From Tachypleus tridentatus (taxonomy: Eukaryota; Arthropoda; Merostomata; Xiphosura; Limulidae), in contig NW_027467782.1 of the NCBI RefSeq assembly GCF_004210375.1, forward strand, positions 31,785,276 through 31,849,275: a DNA stretch of 64,000 nt, in the 5' to 3' direction. The translations under genes were made by a program, and so were the position numbers. Position 1 is the stretch's first letter, and each line of letters begins with the position of its first letter. Under the pieces are notes generated by a model, which saw nothing but the letters and a program-made list of their open reading frames with translations, was not told the DNA's origin and did no database searches. This document shows, one piece after another, positions 21,827 to 32,553 of the stretch.

Positions 21827-24301
21827 CAGGAGTTCCAAATCGGTGGGTGTGCTACGTTAGTTCAATGTCATTAGGTGATATTATGGGTGTATGTATGCGT
21901 GCCTGTGAGTGAATGTGAATGTGCATGTGTCTGCAACTGTATGTATGTGTGTACTAGTGAGTAGCGATTATGTGAGTGCACGAGCATGTACGTATGCTTG
22001 TGTGTCTGTTTAGCTGTGATTAAGTGTGTGTGTGCTCGCTGTCGACACGTGAGTCACATGTCCGTTGCTGATTGGTGGATGACGAATCGCGCGACTAACC
22101 ACGCTCTCTTCCCTCCCAATACTTATCCCATCATTACTCTACCTGCACCCCCCACAAGTAGTCAGTGTAAGATCTACAGTTGCCAAAGCATTCATTATTC
22201 AACATTTTTATTTTATTTTAACAAGGAGATAAGTAAGCAGTAGAGGTGAGTTGTGTCCATGGCTAAACGGCGCAGATACTCAGAATCGTACCTCAACATT
22301 GGCTTCATCACTGTGCTCGCCAACGACGGCATCGAGAAACCACAGTGTGTTTTGTGCCATGCTGTCCTGAGTGCAGAGTCAATGAAACCATCAAAACTCA
22401 AGCGTCATCTCGAGACGAAACATCCAGAACACGCAAAGAAGGATTTGGATTTCTTCAAACGGCATGAACGGTGTCTTAAAGGCCAAAGAATCGATAGAAG
22501 TGGGTCGTTTCAGCAGCAGAGTGCAGCCGTAGTGGAAGCTTCATATGAGATTGCATTCGAAATTGCTGAACAAAAAAAGCCTCACACGATTGGAGAAACA
22601 CTTCTTAAACCCTGCATGATGAAAGCAGTAAATCTTATTCTTGGAAAATCCAGTGCAAAGAAGATGCAGCAAGTATCCCTGTCAAATAATACTATACAGA
22701 GGCGCATTTCTAAAATGTCTATGGATGTGAAGGAACAGGTTTTGACTGAAATCAAGGGTTCCCCTTTGTTCTCCTTTCAGCTCGACGAGTCAACAGATGT
22801 AAGTTCATGTTCTCAGTTGCTTGTCTTCGTGAGATACATTAATTTAGGTGACATCAAAGACGAATTCTTATTCTGCAGTGCACTTGAAACCACAACAAAA
22901 GCTGATAATGTCATGGAAAAAGTTAACTTTTTTTCAAGACGAAGATCTTCAATGGGAAAACGTGTGTGGGGTTTGTACGGATGGGGCACCGGCTATGCTG
23001 GAATCGAAATCAGGATTCCAGTCGAGACTGAAGAAGCTAGCACCTCAAGGAAAGTGCATCCACTGCATGATTCACCGATATGCTCTCGCCAGTAAGACTC
23101 TCCCTGCCTCTCTGCAGGAAGTGCTTGAATCTGTAATCAAAATTGTAAATTATGTGAAGACTCAAGCACTCAACACTCACCTATTCAAAGAACTATGCAA
23201 AGACATGAATGCTGACCACGAAGTCCTTCTCTTCTACACAGCAGTACGTTGGTTGTCGAAAGAAAACGTTATTAATCGTGTCTTTGAAATGAAAGATGAA
23301 ATAAAGCTGTTCCTGGAGACTCAAGAAAGGAAAGATCTTGTAGCTCACTTCAAAGATGAAGCATGGAATAAAAGGGTTGCGTACCTAGCCGACATTTTGA
23401 CCAGCTGAACAAGCTCAATTTGAAGCTTCAAGGAAGGGAAACACATGTTCTCCTTTTTCAAGATAGTCTTCGGGCCTTTGTTTCCAAACTGCAGAACTGG
23501 CATCGGAAAACCAATCTTGGAAGCATCGCTATGTTTGAAAAACTTTGTGGAGTGACGGATGAGTCTCAGATCCAACTGGATCAGTTCCTCAAGGATAAGA
23601 TTACCGAACATCTTCAGTCTCTAGAAAGGAAGTCGAGCGTTACTTCCCTGTGCTATCACAGGAACAGGAGGCCCTGGTAAGGAACCCATTTTGTACTGAA
23701 CTTAATGTATCCAGCATCCCAGATGATATCCAAGATGAATTTCTGGATCTAAGGAACGACTCTTCAGCTCGTGATCTCTTCAAGAGATCACGTGACTCAG
23801 TTCTGGTGCGCTATGTATCAGTCATACTCCAAAGTCAGCATGATAGCTTTACGTGTCCTTGTTCCATTTGCTTCTACCTACTTGTGTGAGGCAGGATTTT
23901 CTACTCTTGTCAATATAAAAACAAAGAATAGGAACAGATTGGATGTTGGAGATGACATAAGACTGGCTCTAACAAACGCTCGGCCACGAATTTCAAAGCT
24001 TGCTGCTGAAATGCAATATCAGGCATCTCACTAGCTGGGTTGGATAGCTGTTCAAACCTATGTTCATATTATTTTAAGAAATATATGTTCTTTTTGTGAA
24101 TTCAGGTTGGACCAGTGTGATTTAGTTTGCTAATAAATAATTACAGAATTACTAAATATTTTTTAGATGTTTCTTTCCCTCTCCTTCACAGAAAATAAAA
24201 GAAAAATTAAGCTGCTGATAATAAGCCCTAAGTAGGGGGTCACATGGGTTTCAAACTTTTAGGTAAGGGGTCACGAGTGCCAAAAGGTTGGGAACCTACT
24301 G
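21827..24301 (+). mobile_element. hAT DNA transposon, complete with TIRs and 8-bp TSD
   Basis: The element is 2475 bp. Left end CAGGAGTTCCAAAT and right end (reverse complement) CAGTAGGTTCCCAACC match the hAT terminal pattern CAG.GGTTCCCAA. Target duplications ATATAGAC (21819-21826) and ATATAGGC (24302-24309) differ at one base, and the LINE reading frame resumes cleanly across them. Inside is one transposase pseudogene (22253-24034). A GT-rich low-complexity leader runs from about 21880 to 22045, and a non-coding right arm contains GGGGTCACGAGTGCC, a usual subterminal phrase of this group. Confidence 0.93.
22253..24034 (+). pseudogene. hAT transposase of the ZBED5/SCAND3/FAM200 type, frameshifted
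   Basis: Begins MAKRRRYSESYLNIGFI; a BED-type zinc finger follows (CVLCHAVLSAESMKPSKLKR, then HLETKH). Next come the linker (LLKPCMMKAVNLILG), the start of the RNase-H-like catalytic fold (SPLFSFQLDESTDVSSCSQL, first Asp), CTDGAPAML (second Asp region), CIHCMIHRYALA and TAVRWLSKENV. The C-terminal dimerisation segment YLCEAGFSTLVNIKTKNRN closes it. The frame changes four times: at a T-run at 22928-22934, near 23398, near 23627 and near 23785. The catalytic motifs are intact but the protein cannot be made from this copy. The family is that of ZBED5-like domesticated proteins; here the TIRs and TSD show an ordinary transposon. Confidence 0.92.
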
Positions 24302-24469
24302 ATATAGGCGAAGGAATAATCAATAAATTATTTAAATTTGCTGTTGATAAAGATTATTTGGTGTTCCTAGCTACGAAGAGGACGCTGCTGCTTTACAAAA
24401 GGATTTAGACAAGTTATTGAGTTGGATAAACAAATGGCAGACAGATTTTAAGTATTATAAGTATAAGGT
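24302..24469 (+). pseudogene. CR1 LINE 1 reverse transcriptase, middle part
   Basis: Continues the RT after the hAT: DIGEGIINKLFKFAVDKD, where FADD/YADD-type text has become FAVD, then a DLDKLLSWINKWQTDF equivalent (KDL..L..W...WQM.FN). It is interrupted by a SINE within the next box. Confidence 0.8.
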
Positions 24470-24799
24470 GGCCTGGCATGGCTTAGCGCGTAAGGCGTGC
24501 GACTCGTAATCCGAGGGTCGCGGGTTCGCGCCCGCGTCGCGCCAAAACATGCTCGCCTCCCAGTCGTGGGGGCGTTATAATGTTACGGTCTATCCCACTA
24601 TTCGTTGGTAAAAGAGTAGCCCAAGAGTTGGCGGTGGGTGGTGATGACTAGCTGCCTTCCCTCTAGTCTTACACTGCTAACTTAGGGACGGCTCGGTGCA
24701 GTGGGCTTACAACCTTCTCACTCAAATACTTGTTGAAAAATCCGCAAGCGATTGCGCCCTATGTTCCAAGATGGAATCTAATGGTGATAACTAACTAAC
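24470..24799 (+). mobile_element. SINE family 1 (subtype A) with an exchanged 3' tail, 14-bp TSD
   Basis: The 5' 230 bases are a good family 1 copy (GTAAGGCGTGCGACTCGTAA, GGTTCGCGCC, AAACATGCTCGCC, GCTAACTTAGGGACGGCT). The usual hairpin and AAACAAAC end are replaced by about 100 bases of different sequence ending GGTGATAACTAACTAAC. TATAAGTATAAGGT at 24456-24469 and 24800-24813 is a perfect TSD around the entire unit, so the chimera moved as one element. Confidence 0.88.
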
Positions 24800-25015
24800 T
24801 ATAAGTATAAGGTATTGTACGTGTGTTATCATAACTTGAATTATGAGTATAATTTGGATGGGAATAACCTTAACAGTATCATGAAAGAAAATAGACCTTG
24901 GTTTAACCCATCCAAGCTGTTTCAAGTATTCAGACAAATGGGAATTTACGTTCTATCTATAGAAATACCAAATATAAGCCTAAAGAGGTTATAATTTCAT
25001 TGCACTGGATTATTA
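24800..25015 (+). pseudogene. CR1 LINE 1 reverse transcriptase, C-terminal remnant
   Basis: Resumes after the SINE with KVLYVCYHNLNYEYNLDG-like text (KCKVLHIG..N..Y.M.G pattern) and loosely the following thumb region (EVIISLH). It is heavily decayed and truncated before the end of the LINE. Confidence 0.6.
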
Positions 25016-25052
25016 GAAAAAGTTAACACTTTGAGCTATTCTTTACCTAACT

Positions 25053-25150
25053 AATCGTCACATTTTAACTCCCCCACGGCTGAATGAGCGAGCATGTTTG
25101 GAGTGACGGGGGATTTGAACCTGCGACGCTCAAATTAGGAGTCAAGCACT
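25053..25150 (-). mobile_element. SINE family 1 head fragment
   Basis: The minus strand carries the decayed head (CTTGACTCCTAATTTGAGCG), B-box (GGTTCAAATCCCC) and linker (AAACATGCTCGCTC), then stops. Confidence 0.65.
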
Positions 25151-25404
25151 TTAAATATTTTGATATAACGACTTTTTATCTTTATTAATATTAGAAAGTT
25201 TATATCGTGCAATCTCTGCAATAAATATGGAAATTCACCAACAGGAAAAAATGAGTAATTTGTTGTGTTTAGTCAAACGCTTAGGCAAATAACATTTTAT
25301 TTTAAAATATTTATGAGCGGTTGTATTACGTTTGTTTTTCTGAAGCTACATGAAAAACTACATTGTTTTTTATTTTTGTCAAAGTATGCGTTTATATTTG
25401 TATT

Positions 25405-25655
25405 GGTGAAATTTACGCAAAACTATTTGAAAGCTCTCTGCTTCAGCCCTTCCTAACTTAATATTCATATACTACATAGAAAGTAAAGAGTAAACACCCC
25501 TTAAAACGTAGACTATCTTTTTTACCACTAAAATGTGGATTGATTTTCATATTACAAAATTCCAACATGGGAAAGAGTGAGCTTATTCTGTAACAGAATT
25601 CAAACAAAGACCCTCAGACTGCGAATCGAGCGCCTTAAGAACCAGGTCATCTGTC
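25405..25655 (-). mobile_element. SINE family 1, very decayed
   Basis: Order and spacing of the family 1 landmarks remain on the minus strand (GACCTGGTTCTTAAGGCGC, GATTCGCAGTCTGAGGGTC, GTAAAAAAGATAG, hairpin remnant, GCGTAAATTTC), but identity is low. Confidence 0.55.
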
Positions 25656-25659
25656 TCCA

Positions 25660-26150
25660 ATTAAATACCAAAACATTTTAACCATAACTTTACTGCTTAC
25701 AGAGATATGACTTATTTTACGTATGCAAATTTACTGTGTTCTTTCTTTTGTCGTTTTCAAGCGTGCAGATTTTTTATTGGCATATTTGAAAACTACATCA
25801 AAACAAATTTCATATTTTATCTTTAAATGTTAGACTTAACTGTGGAAGATGCTATTAACCCAAAAGTACAGTTTCAGTATGTTAATGTTTAAATAGTTTA
25901 TTTCAAGTTGTTGTGCTTAATTTTACAGTTCAGTTTAATAAATTGAAAAACATTATAATCTGTCAAGAAATGGGGTCTGAACCAGGTACACAGTTAAACA
26001 TTTCATATTCACCTAATACTTAACACTTTTCACATGTCTGGAGTCAGCTATAGATTTTAAGAAAAGAAACTATTTCTGGGACATGACAAGTTTACTGCTG
26101 TCTTAGTACACACTGCCTTGGGGTTTTTCTTTTGGTTCGTAATTGTCATT
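25660..26150. other. No recognisable feature
   Basis: AT-rich DNA between a SINE remnant and a TIR element; nothing supported. Confidence 0.45.
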
Positions 26151-26401
26151 ACAGAATTGAATCGGTGAATTTAAAAGGGGCCTAAGTCGACAATTTTTCA
26201 AAAGTTAGATATTTTATGTTTAATGATCTTCAAGAGACAAGCTATCTGATTGTGTGCATAAAGGTCCCAAGTTCACAATAATGTATTGACCATTAAGAGC
26301 ATTTAAAATGTATTGAGTGCAAGAGGGGCCCAACTCGGGACTTGGGCCTCTCTTGCATGGATTTAGCTTAATGTCGTAGGTGGCAGCACTGGTAATCCAG
26401 G

Positions 26402-26891
26402 ATGGCAGCGCCCATGCAGCATGAGTTTGATTCAGGTTATGAAGAGATTAGGCCGAAAAGAAAGCGTAATGAACAAGAATGGGTAAGAAACAAGCTAAAA
26501 GGATTACGTGCTGAAAGCAAAGAATGATATGCTTGATTTCAAATCCCACCTTGGTCAGTTTTATAAAACGTCAGTCAGAAAGGATGGAGAAAAGCACACA
26601 GTCAGCAAATACAAGGTGTTCAGATTCAGTGCAGATTTCAGAAATTACATAGAGGTTTCCGAAAATATGCCTTCTCAGGTCACAACCAGATTCCGCCTTC
26701 TAAAGCCCTCGGTCAGGGTTGTCACATACCCAGAGGAGCCACTCTGCAGTGGGCAACTTGGTGTACAGGCAGCAAAAGTAAAGGATGTTCAAATATTGGC
26801 AAAATATCTTTCACCAGAGGCTCAGCAGTTCTTCAATAAATTAACAGTTTGTGATACTATGGGTGAAGAAGAGTTTGACTTTGAAGATTAA
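26402..26891 (+). pseudogene. Unrecognised ORF of the TIR element, one frameshift
   Basis: Translation starts MAAPMQHEFDSGYEEIRPKR, followed by KRNEQEWVRNKLKGLRAESK, and stops at 26525. An overlapping frame carries on from about 26500 to 26891 for 127 residues: DFKSHLGQFYKTSVRKDGEK, FRNYIEVSENMPSQVTTRF, then LSPEAQQFFNKLTVCDT and an acidic end EEEFDFED. The two frames overlap, so a single indel near 26505-26520 probably separates them. The basic KRKRN..EW start recalls uncharacterised arthropod transposon proteins, but I do not recognise the family and see no DDE or zinc-finger motif. It may be a fragment of a longer transposase. Confidence 0.5.
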
Positions 26892-27257
26892 ATACCATTG
26901 GAATGATGCACCTCATTAATAACCTGTCCCATTTCAGAATGAAAAACTCATTTTACTGGAAGTTATGTATCAGAACAATAGTTTGGATATAAACTGATCT
27001 CAAGCAGTGTTAAAAATATGACAGAATAAGAAATAAAGATATCCTCAGATGAGAAATATGTGGTATGTCCATTATTTTCAGATTTTACTATTGTTTAATT
27101 CAAGAAGGACCCAAGTCCAGAGACTTTAGTTTGCCAACCCTCTGAAATTAAAAGAGTGAAGTGCTTCATATTATAGCATTTGTAAGCTATGAACTGGTGC
27201 TATCTCTGGGTAAAGTATGAATCATTTGGCATAGCCTCCCTTTAAGATATGCAAATA

Positions 27258-27724
27258 CCGTATTTTCCGCCTAATAAGCCAAATTTCTGGCCCTAAATTT
27301 TGGACCTGATTTTTGGGGTCGGCTTATTGGCCGATCACTCCTTTCGGAAATGTCTTCTTCTTAGGAAATGTTTTTCTTTTGAAAATTACCATAGGCGGTA
27401 ATTTTGTCCCATCAACAAAGCACGTTAAGACTACAGTGAAACGTTGTTTCTGGAATTTCATTGGTTACCTAATTACAGTGAGTGGAACCAATAACGAATG
27501 ACATATTGATTCCATCTCTGTCTCAATACGACATGTTCTGCTTTACTACAGAACGCCAATGATCACACACAACATGCATGCTGACGCTGAAACGAGACTA
27601 AGAAATCATTTTGAAGAAACTTGTCACTTCTTAAAAATGGCTTCAGCTTATTGGGCGGTAATAAGCAAAAACCCTCATTTTCAGAGCTGAAAATTGGCCT
27701 CGGCTTATTAACCAGAAAATACGG
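27258..27724. mobile_element. MITE with CCGTATTTTCCG termini and TA target (Tc1/mariner or pogo type)
   Basis: Left CCGTATTTTCCGCCTAATAA and right (reverse complement) CCGTATTTTCTGGTTAATAA form long TIRs, with TA on both sides (27256-27257, 27725-27726). Further inner inverted text (GGCTTATTGG...) extends the pairing. The 467-bp interior has no transposase. It is nested in the 33-bp-TIR element. Confidence 0.85.
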
Positions 27725-27786
27725 TAAGTTGATTTCTTGCAAAACATTTCTTGGATTTGGGCCTCTTTTGAATTCACCGATTCAAT

Positions 27787-28589
27787 AACATAGTTTAGTT
27801 TGCTATATACAAGCTATGCAACAAATCCGGTGGTGTATATATATCTGTATTTTTATGTAAACGCCACTGAATAAAGTGTATGTGCTTGTCCTCTGGTTAG
27901 TAAAAATATTTTCTTTTCTTCACTATCAAGCTATATCCGCTCTTTTCATTTAATCTAATTAAGTTAGAAACTCAGTTTATCTCTGTGTAACATTTCTCTA
28001 GATAATATGATTACCATTCGTGTCTGTCAGGTTTTCAGAGAGTACCTGACCTTTATATAACCTGTCTGTTGTGGTGCAGTTATAGTTAAAAAACTGGAAG
28101 TAAGTACAGGTCACAAACAAAGAAATCAAGTCGTATTCAAGGTATTCTAATAACTTTCTATCAAAAGTCATAAAGATACAAGTTGGTTACACTTTTATGT
28201 TCTTTCTACTCTTTTCAAATATATGATTCAATCCTTTTACACTTCTGGATTCTATTGACTTCACATAAAAATATGTAAGGATTTGTACATTCTATCAAAC
28301 AAAATGTATTTTTTTATGCTTGCAATAAAACACACGAGTAGCTCCTACCGTTGGAAGAGAATTTCACGTGTTTTCATGTATGCAGTTTTAACATACTGGA
28401 TTAGATGCGAGTAATATAAAAAACTGTTAGCGGTATCCTATTAATATATATGGAGGATATATTAATTAAGTCACTGAAAAAAAGGCTTGAATTTTACCGT
28501 TTCTATTCGTCACAGATAGATTTCTTACACAAGTTCGACTTTTGTCATGAGAACATAGATTGTCATAATATTACAATCTTAAATTCAAC
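27787..28589. other. No recognisable feature
   Basis: AT-rich sequence between two mobile elements; no ORF or repeat recognised. Confidence 0.45.
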
Positions 28590-30035
28590 AACAACTCAAG
28601 CCCAAAATAAACCAATACAAAGGAACACTTTTATACCTATATTAATAAATATAATCAAACATCTAAGTACGCCCTCTACATTCCTACACTCAGTTACACA
28701 ACCCCCTTCAAACATGTGGTCAGCTATCGGTCAGTTACCTCTTTCATTCTTTCATAAACCAAATCAACACTAAAAACAACAGGGACAAAACTATCTGCCA
28801 CAACAAAAACAAGAGAAAGTAAGATGTAAACAACAGAAAATACACCAACACGACAAACCGTTGACTAACCTCATAATTAACAAAAACTACCGACAGTTAA
28901 ATACAGACGAGATACATCTACTTAACAAAGGACTGAACTTCGCAATAGCACCTAGGTACATTCCAACGTTAGAAATTAAAACATGTTTAGAAGACCTATC
29001 CAGGAGACTTGTGATACTTTCCACAGAAAACAACCAGCAGAAAAAAGACAACTTCGACAATTTTACTGACATCCAACAGCCAAACTTCCCAGAAAAAATT
29101 TATATTTTCCAGAAACATCTAAAAACAACATCTTAAACGATTTTTTCAAAGAATTTTCTTACAAAACCATCTACATAATTTCACAAAACAGAAAGTTAAA
29201 AAACAATCCTACAAAAAGAGACATTAATTCCATTAAAACCTAAAACAAGGCAAAAATATTAAAATTTTAAAAGCAGATAAAGAAAGCGCTATAATCATAA
29301 TGAACACAAATGAATACATCCAAAAAATGAAGAACATTCTGTCAGACACAAACAAATTTAAACCAATAAAACAAATCCAACAGACACACGAAACGCTTGT
29401 TTGTTTGTTTTTTGGAATTTCGCACAAAGCAACTCGAGGGCTATCTGTGCTAGCCGACCCTAATTTAGCAGTGTAAGACTAGAGGGAAGGCAGCTAGTCA
29501 TCACCACCCACCGCCAACTCTTGGGCTACTCTTTTACCAACGAATAGTGGGATTGCCCGTAACATTATAACGCTTCCACGGCTGGAAGGGTGAGCATGTT
29601 TTGGCGCAACTCGGGCGCGAACCCGCGACCCTCAGATTACGAAGCGCACGCCTTAACGCGCTAGGCCATGCCAGACCCCACACGAAACGCAACTAAACAA
29701 AATACTACTAAAAATAAAAAAAAAAACCAACAAAATTTCAAAAACACTTTATTCTTACCTACGTAAGACCGACTCACACACACCACAAATATACGACATC
29801 CCCAAACCTCATAAACCAGATTGTCCATTATGCCCACATATGAATCGTTTAATTACAATCTTGGTAAATACATAGCTTGAGAATTCTCCAAATATGTAAA
29901 AAACTACACTGACAAACAAGCAGAAAAATGGAGAACAGATTAAAAGAACATAAAAAGTCACCTTCACACGTTTTCGAACACTGCAAAGCAAATAAACACA
30001 ACATAACCATAGAAAAGACCCAAATACTAAATATA
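28590..30035 (+). pseudogene. Penelope-like element with internal deletion, split by a SINE
   Basis: Starts with a terminal segment (28590-28745) that closely matches the 3' end of the PLE at 13070-13250. An N-terminal ORF part follows, from 28861: NLIINKNYRQLNTDEIHLLN, then KGLNFAIAPRYIP (the PLE 'LL.KGLNFA..P' box). A shifted frame gives LKADKESAIIIMNTNEYIQK (the 'KADKG..VVM' box). After the SINE the RT start YSYLRKTDSHTPQIYDIPKP HKP (29750-29825) is visible. The RT core is deleted, and the sequence jumps to the GIY-YIG remnant (QTSRKMENRLKEHKKSPS, VFEHCKANKHNITIEKTQIL) at 29905-30030. A 3'-type segment upstream of the ORF is the tandem/pseudo-LTR layout known for PLEs. The hammerhead core is absent at the place where it would be expected, near 28745. 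Confidence 0.82.
29396..29678 (-). mobile_element. SINE family 1 (subtype A), full length, perfect 11-bp TSD
   Basis: CACACGAAACG repeats at 29385-29395 and 29679-29689. The minus strand has a TCTGGCATGGCCTAGCGCG head, an intact body, the hairpin AGCACAGATAGCCCTCGAGT and a GAAATTCC end with AAACAAACAAAC. It inserted into the RT N-terminal region of the PLE. Confidence 0.95.
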
Positions 30036-31249
30036 TATTTAAATTTAACGTTTAGAAATTGCATTTAATTAAAGTAACATCATGTATTTAGTTAATAACG
30101 TGAAAAAACCAAGAAACTCGAAAGCAATGATTAAAAACAGAATCAATTGCACAATAGTATGAGTCGTAAGTAATAATAACATATATATTTTACAGTATTA
30201 TGTGTCAAAGTATATGCGTGTGTCCGCTGTTATATGGAAAGCTGCCGGTCAGATTGTCACCAGGCATATATATACTCTTTGAAGTTCCTGGGGTAAGGAA
30301 AATCGGTTTTTGACCCAACTTCAGTACCATCCCCTGAGTTCTTATATCTTCCCTGTATGTTTAAAGGTTTAGTCAGATTGTGTGTGTGTGTGTGTGTGTG
30401 AAAACGAAAAATGGAATTCGTGGTCAAAATGATAGACAAGTAGATATATAAATAAGTGTGTTTATAGGTAACAAGGTACATAAAAAGAAACAACAGGTTT
30501 TCTTGACAGTGGTATTTTAGTTGAAATGAATCACATTTGTGGAATTATGGTGTATTAACATTTTTAAACTTCAAACATATGTATATGTGTGTTGTGTTTT
30601 TCAATTTCTGACGCGAAGTAATCAGTAACTTCTATTGTACTTAAGTTACTTGGTTCACAACACAATCGCCAACTCATTGTCCCTAAAGACGTTCCAACAC
30701 ATTGTAGGTTTGTGGTATTCTTAAGTCCACCCACACAAACTTGAGAACAGACAACTACACATGAAATGCTATATTTATTTTTCATCTTTCACATTTCCGT
30801 GAGACAAATGTATAAATTAGATGTCTTCAGGGGATTTCATTATTTCACTTTAATATTCACCGAATGTTAGTCTGAATTCCAGGATGTGTTGTTGAGATAG
30901 AGATATTCTTATACACTTTATCCTTTGTTCTCTCTCAGCAACCAATAAGTAACTTGCTAGTAAGGCTGTTCTATTCTAAAACATCTCACAAGAGAATAGA
31001 TGGTGTAACAAAGTGTGAAGGAAATACCGTCAACAACTCGTTTCTTCACAAGTGGGTGAGCATTGTCTACGAGAAATTAAAACTTTCCTTCAATGTCTTC
31101 TCTAATGACAATAAGTTCGTAAAGATTTTAGTCATAACAGGGCCACTGGGTAAGCATTGTCTATCGATGGTAGAATAAAACGTGTCTCATTTATTTTCAA
31201 TGCATTCTCCATTAAGTACAAACCGAATATAAACGAACTCATGTACTTA
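30036..31249. other. No supported gene; one GT microsatellite
   Basis: A (GT)n run lies at 30379-30400. A short Cys-rich minus-strand frame at 30564-30785 has no recognised family. Nothing else seen. Confidence 0.45.
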
Positions 31250-31355
31250 ACTTTTGTAGCTTATACACTACGCAACTGTAACTGTTTTAACCTATACACT
31301 AAACTGTTTTTACTTATGTACCAAACTGTTCCAACTTATAAACTAAACTGTTGTA
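31250..31355. repeat. Small decayed tandem repeat
   Basis: About four copies of 'AAACTGTTTTAACCTATACA'-like text, 22-27 bases apart. Confidence 0.55.
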
Positions 31356-31359
31356 TACT

Positions 31360-31984
31360 TGGTAGCGACTGATGAAAAAGAAAAGATACATCAATATACT
31401 TGTATAAAATGAGGAATCTTTTCAGAACAAGAAACTGTTCCAATATAAATACGATAACAGTAATTAATTTATATTTATGACTTATATTTCTTAATATTAA
31501 TTTCATTTTTTGTTATTTATCTTTCACTGTTTTCCAGTTTTATGTAGATAGCTCGAAATCGTTTGTTTTTCGAAGATCATTTTACTTTTAATAAACTGCA
31601 TAATATTTTTCGAATTTTACCTATTTTTTTCCTTGCACAGACTATTTTTATTTGTATTACATGACCTATTATTTATGGAATTATTTTTATGTAAGTTCAA
31701 GTGTTGCTAACGCTCAGTAGTGAGGAGAACTTAAATCAGGAAGAAGAGACACGAGCTAAACTGGGAAAAGAAGATAAAATGAAATAATTATCATTTTAAT
31801 TATTTAAATATTTCTTTTGCTGTCTTTAACAGTTAAAACCAGATCAGACTCTCGGACCTGAAAATATCTACCTCAGCAGCTTGACTAACCATAGTTACAC
31901 TGTGTGGTGATAGGCATGCTAACATTCAACGTGCGTCGTGCGATACTAGCCGGTTTTAGAATCTTTCAAGAAATATTTTTTTTT
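31360..31984. other. No recognisable feature
   Basis: AT-rich DNA; a T-run at 31977-31987 precedes a SINE. Confidence 0.45.
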
Positions 31985-31994
31985 TTTACATGAG

Positions 31995-32269
31995 CTTGTT
32001 GGTTTGTTTGTTTGTTTGTTTTAATTTCGCGCAAAGCTAAATGAGGGCTATCTGTGCTAGCCGTCCATAATTTAGCAGTGTAAGACCAGAGTCATCATCA
32101 CCCACCGCAAAGTTTTGGGCTACTCTTTTACCAACGAATAGTGGGATTTACCGTCACTTTATAACGCCCCACGGCTGAAATGGCAAGCATGTTTGGTGTG
32201 ACCGGGATTCAAACCCGCGACCCTCAGAGTACGAGTCGAACGCCTTAATCCACCTGACCATTCCGGGGC
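31995..32269 (-). mobile_element. SINE family 1 (subtype B), 10-bp TSD
   Basis: TTTACATGAG repeats at 31985-31994 and 32270-32279. The minus strand reads from a GCCCCGGAATGGTCAGGTGG head to the hairpin and GCGCGAAATT end with an AAACAAAC tail. Confidence 0.93.
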
Positions 32270-32553
32270 TTTACATGAGATAAAATCCACCTAGTGGTAG
32301 AACCTACATATTTCTCCATTTATAACATTTACTACTGAATGTGAACAATAGTTGAAGGATCAGGCAGTAATTTTTAGGTGAGCATGCAACAACTTTTAGG
32401 TGACAGATAAAAACATTTTCCAGTTATGTTTCGCCTTATTTGAACTCTGAGTTGCAACAACGGTTATATCAACAATTGTATTGTAATCTGTGATGCATGC
32501 AGTTTTCATTCGTAAATTTTTAAGTGAACAAGAAACGAACACCTTTATATATA

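Larger units (their letters stand above)
26156..27786 (+). mobile_element. Unclassified DNA transposon with 33-bp TIRs
   Basis: Ends at 26156-26188 and 27754-27786 are inverted copies (ATTGAATCGGTGAATT then AAAGGGGCCTAAGTC-like), with 29 of 33 positions matching. The related phrase AAGRGGCCCAAGTCC recurs at about 26262, 26319, 26355 (reverse) and 27104, and a near-palindrome fills 26317-26357, like subterminal transposase-binding repeats. It carries one decayed ORF (26402-26891) and is itself invaded by a MITE (27258-27724). I could not find an obvious TSD, so the superfamily is open. Confidence 0.75.

Noticed and set aside
27313-27501. Small ORF inside the MITE
   Set aside because: It lies in the non-coding interior of a short TIR element and resembles no transposase.
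30564-30785. Cys-containing minus-strand frame as an exon
   Set aside because: No convincing acceptor/donor pair and no recognised Cys pattern.
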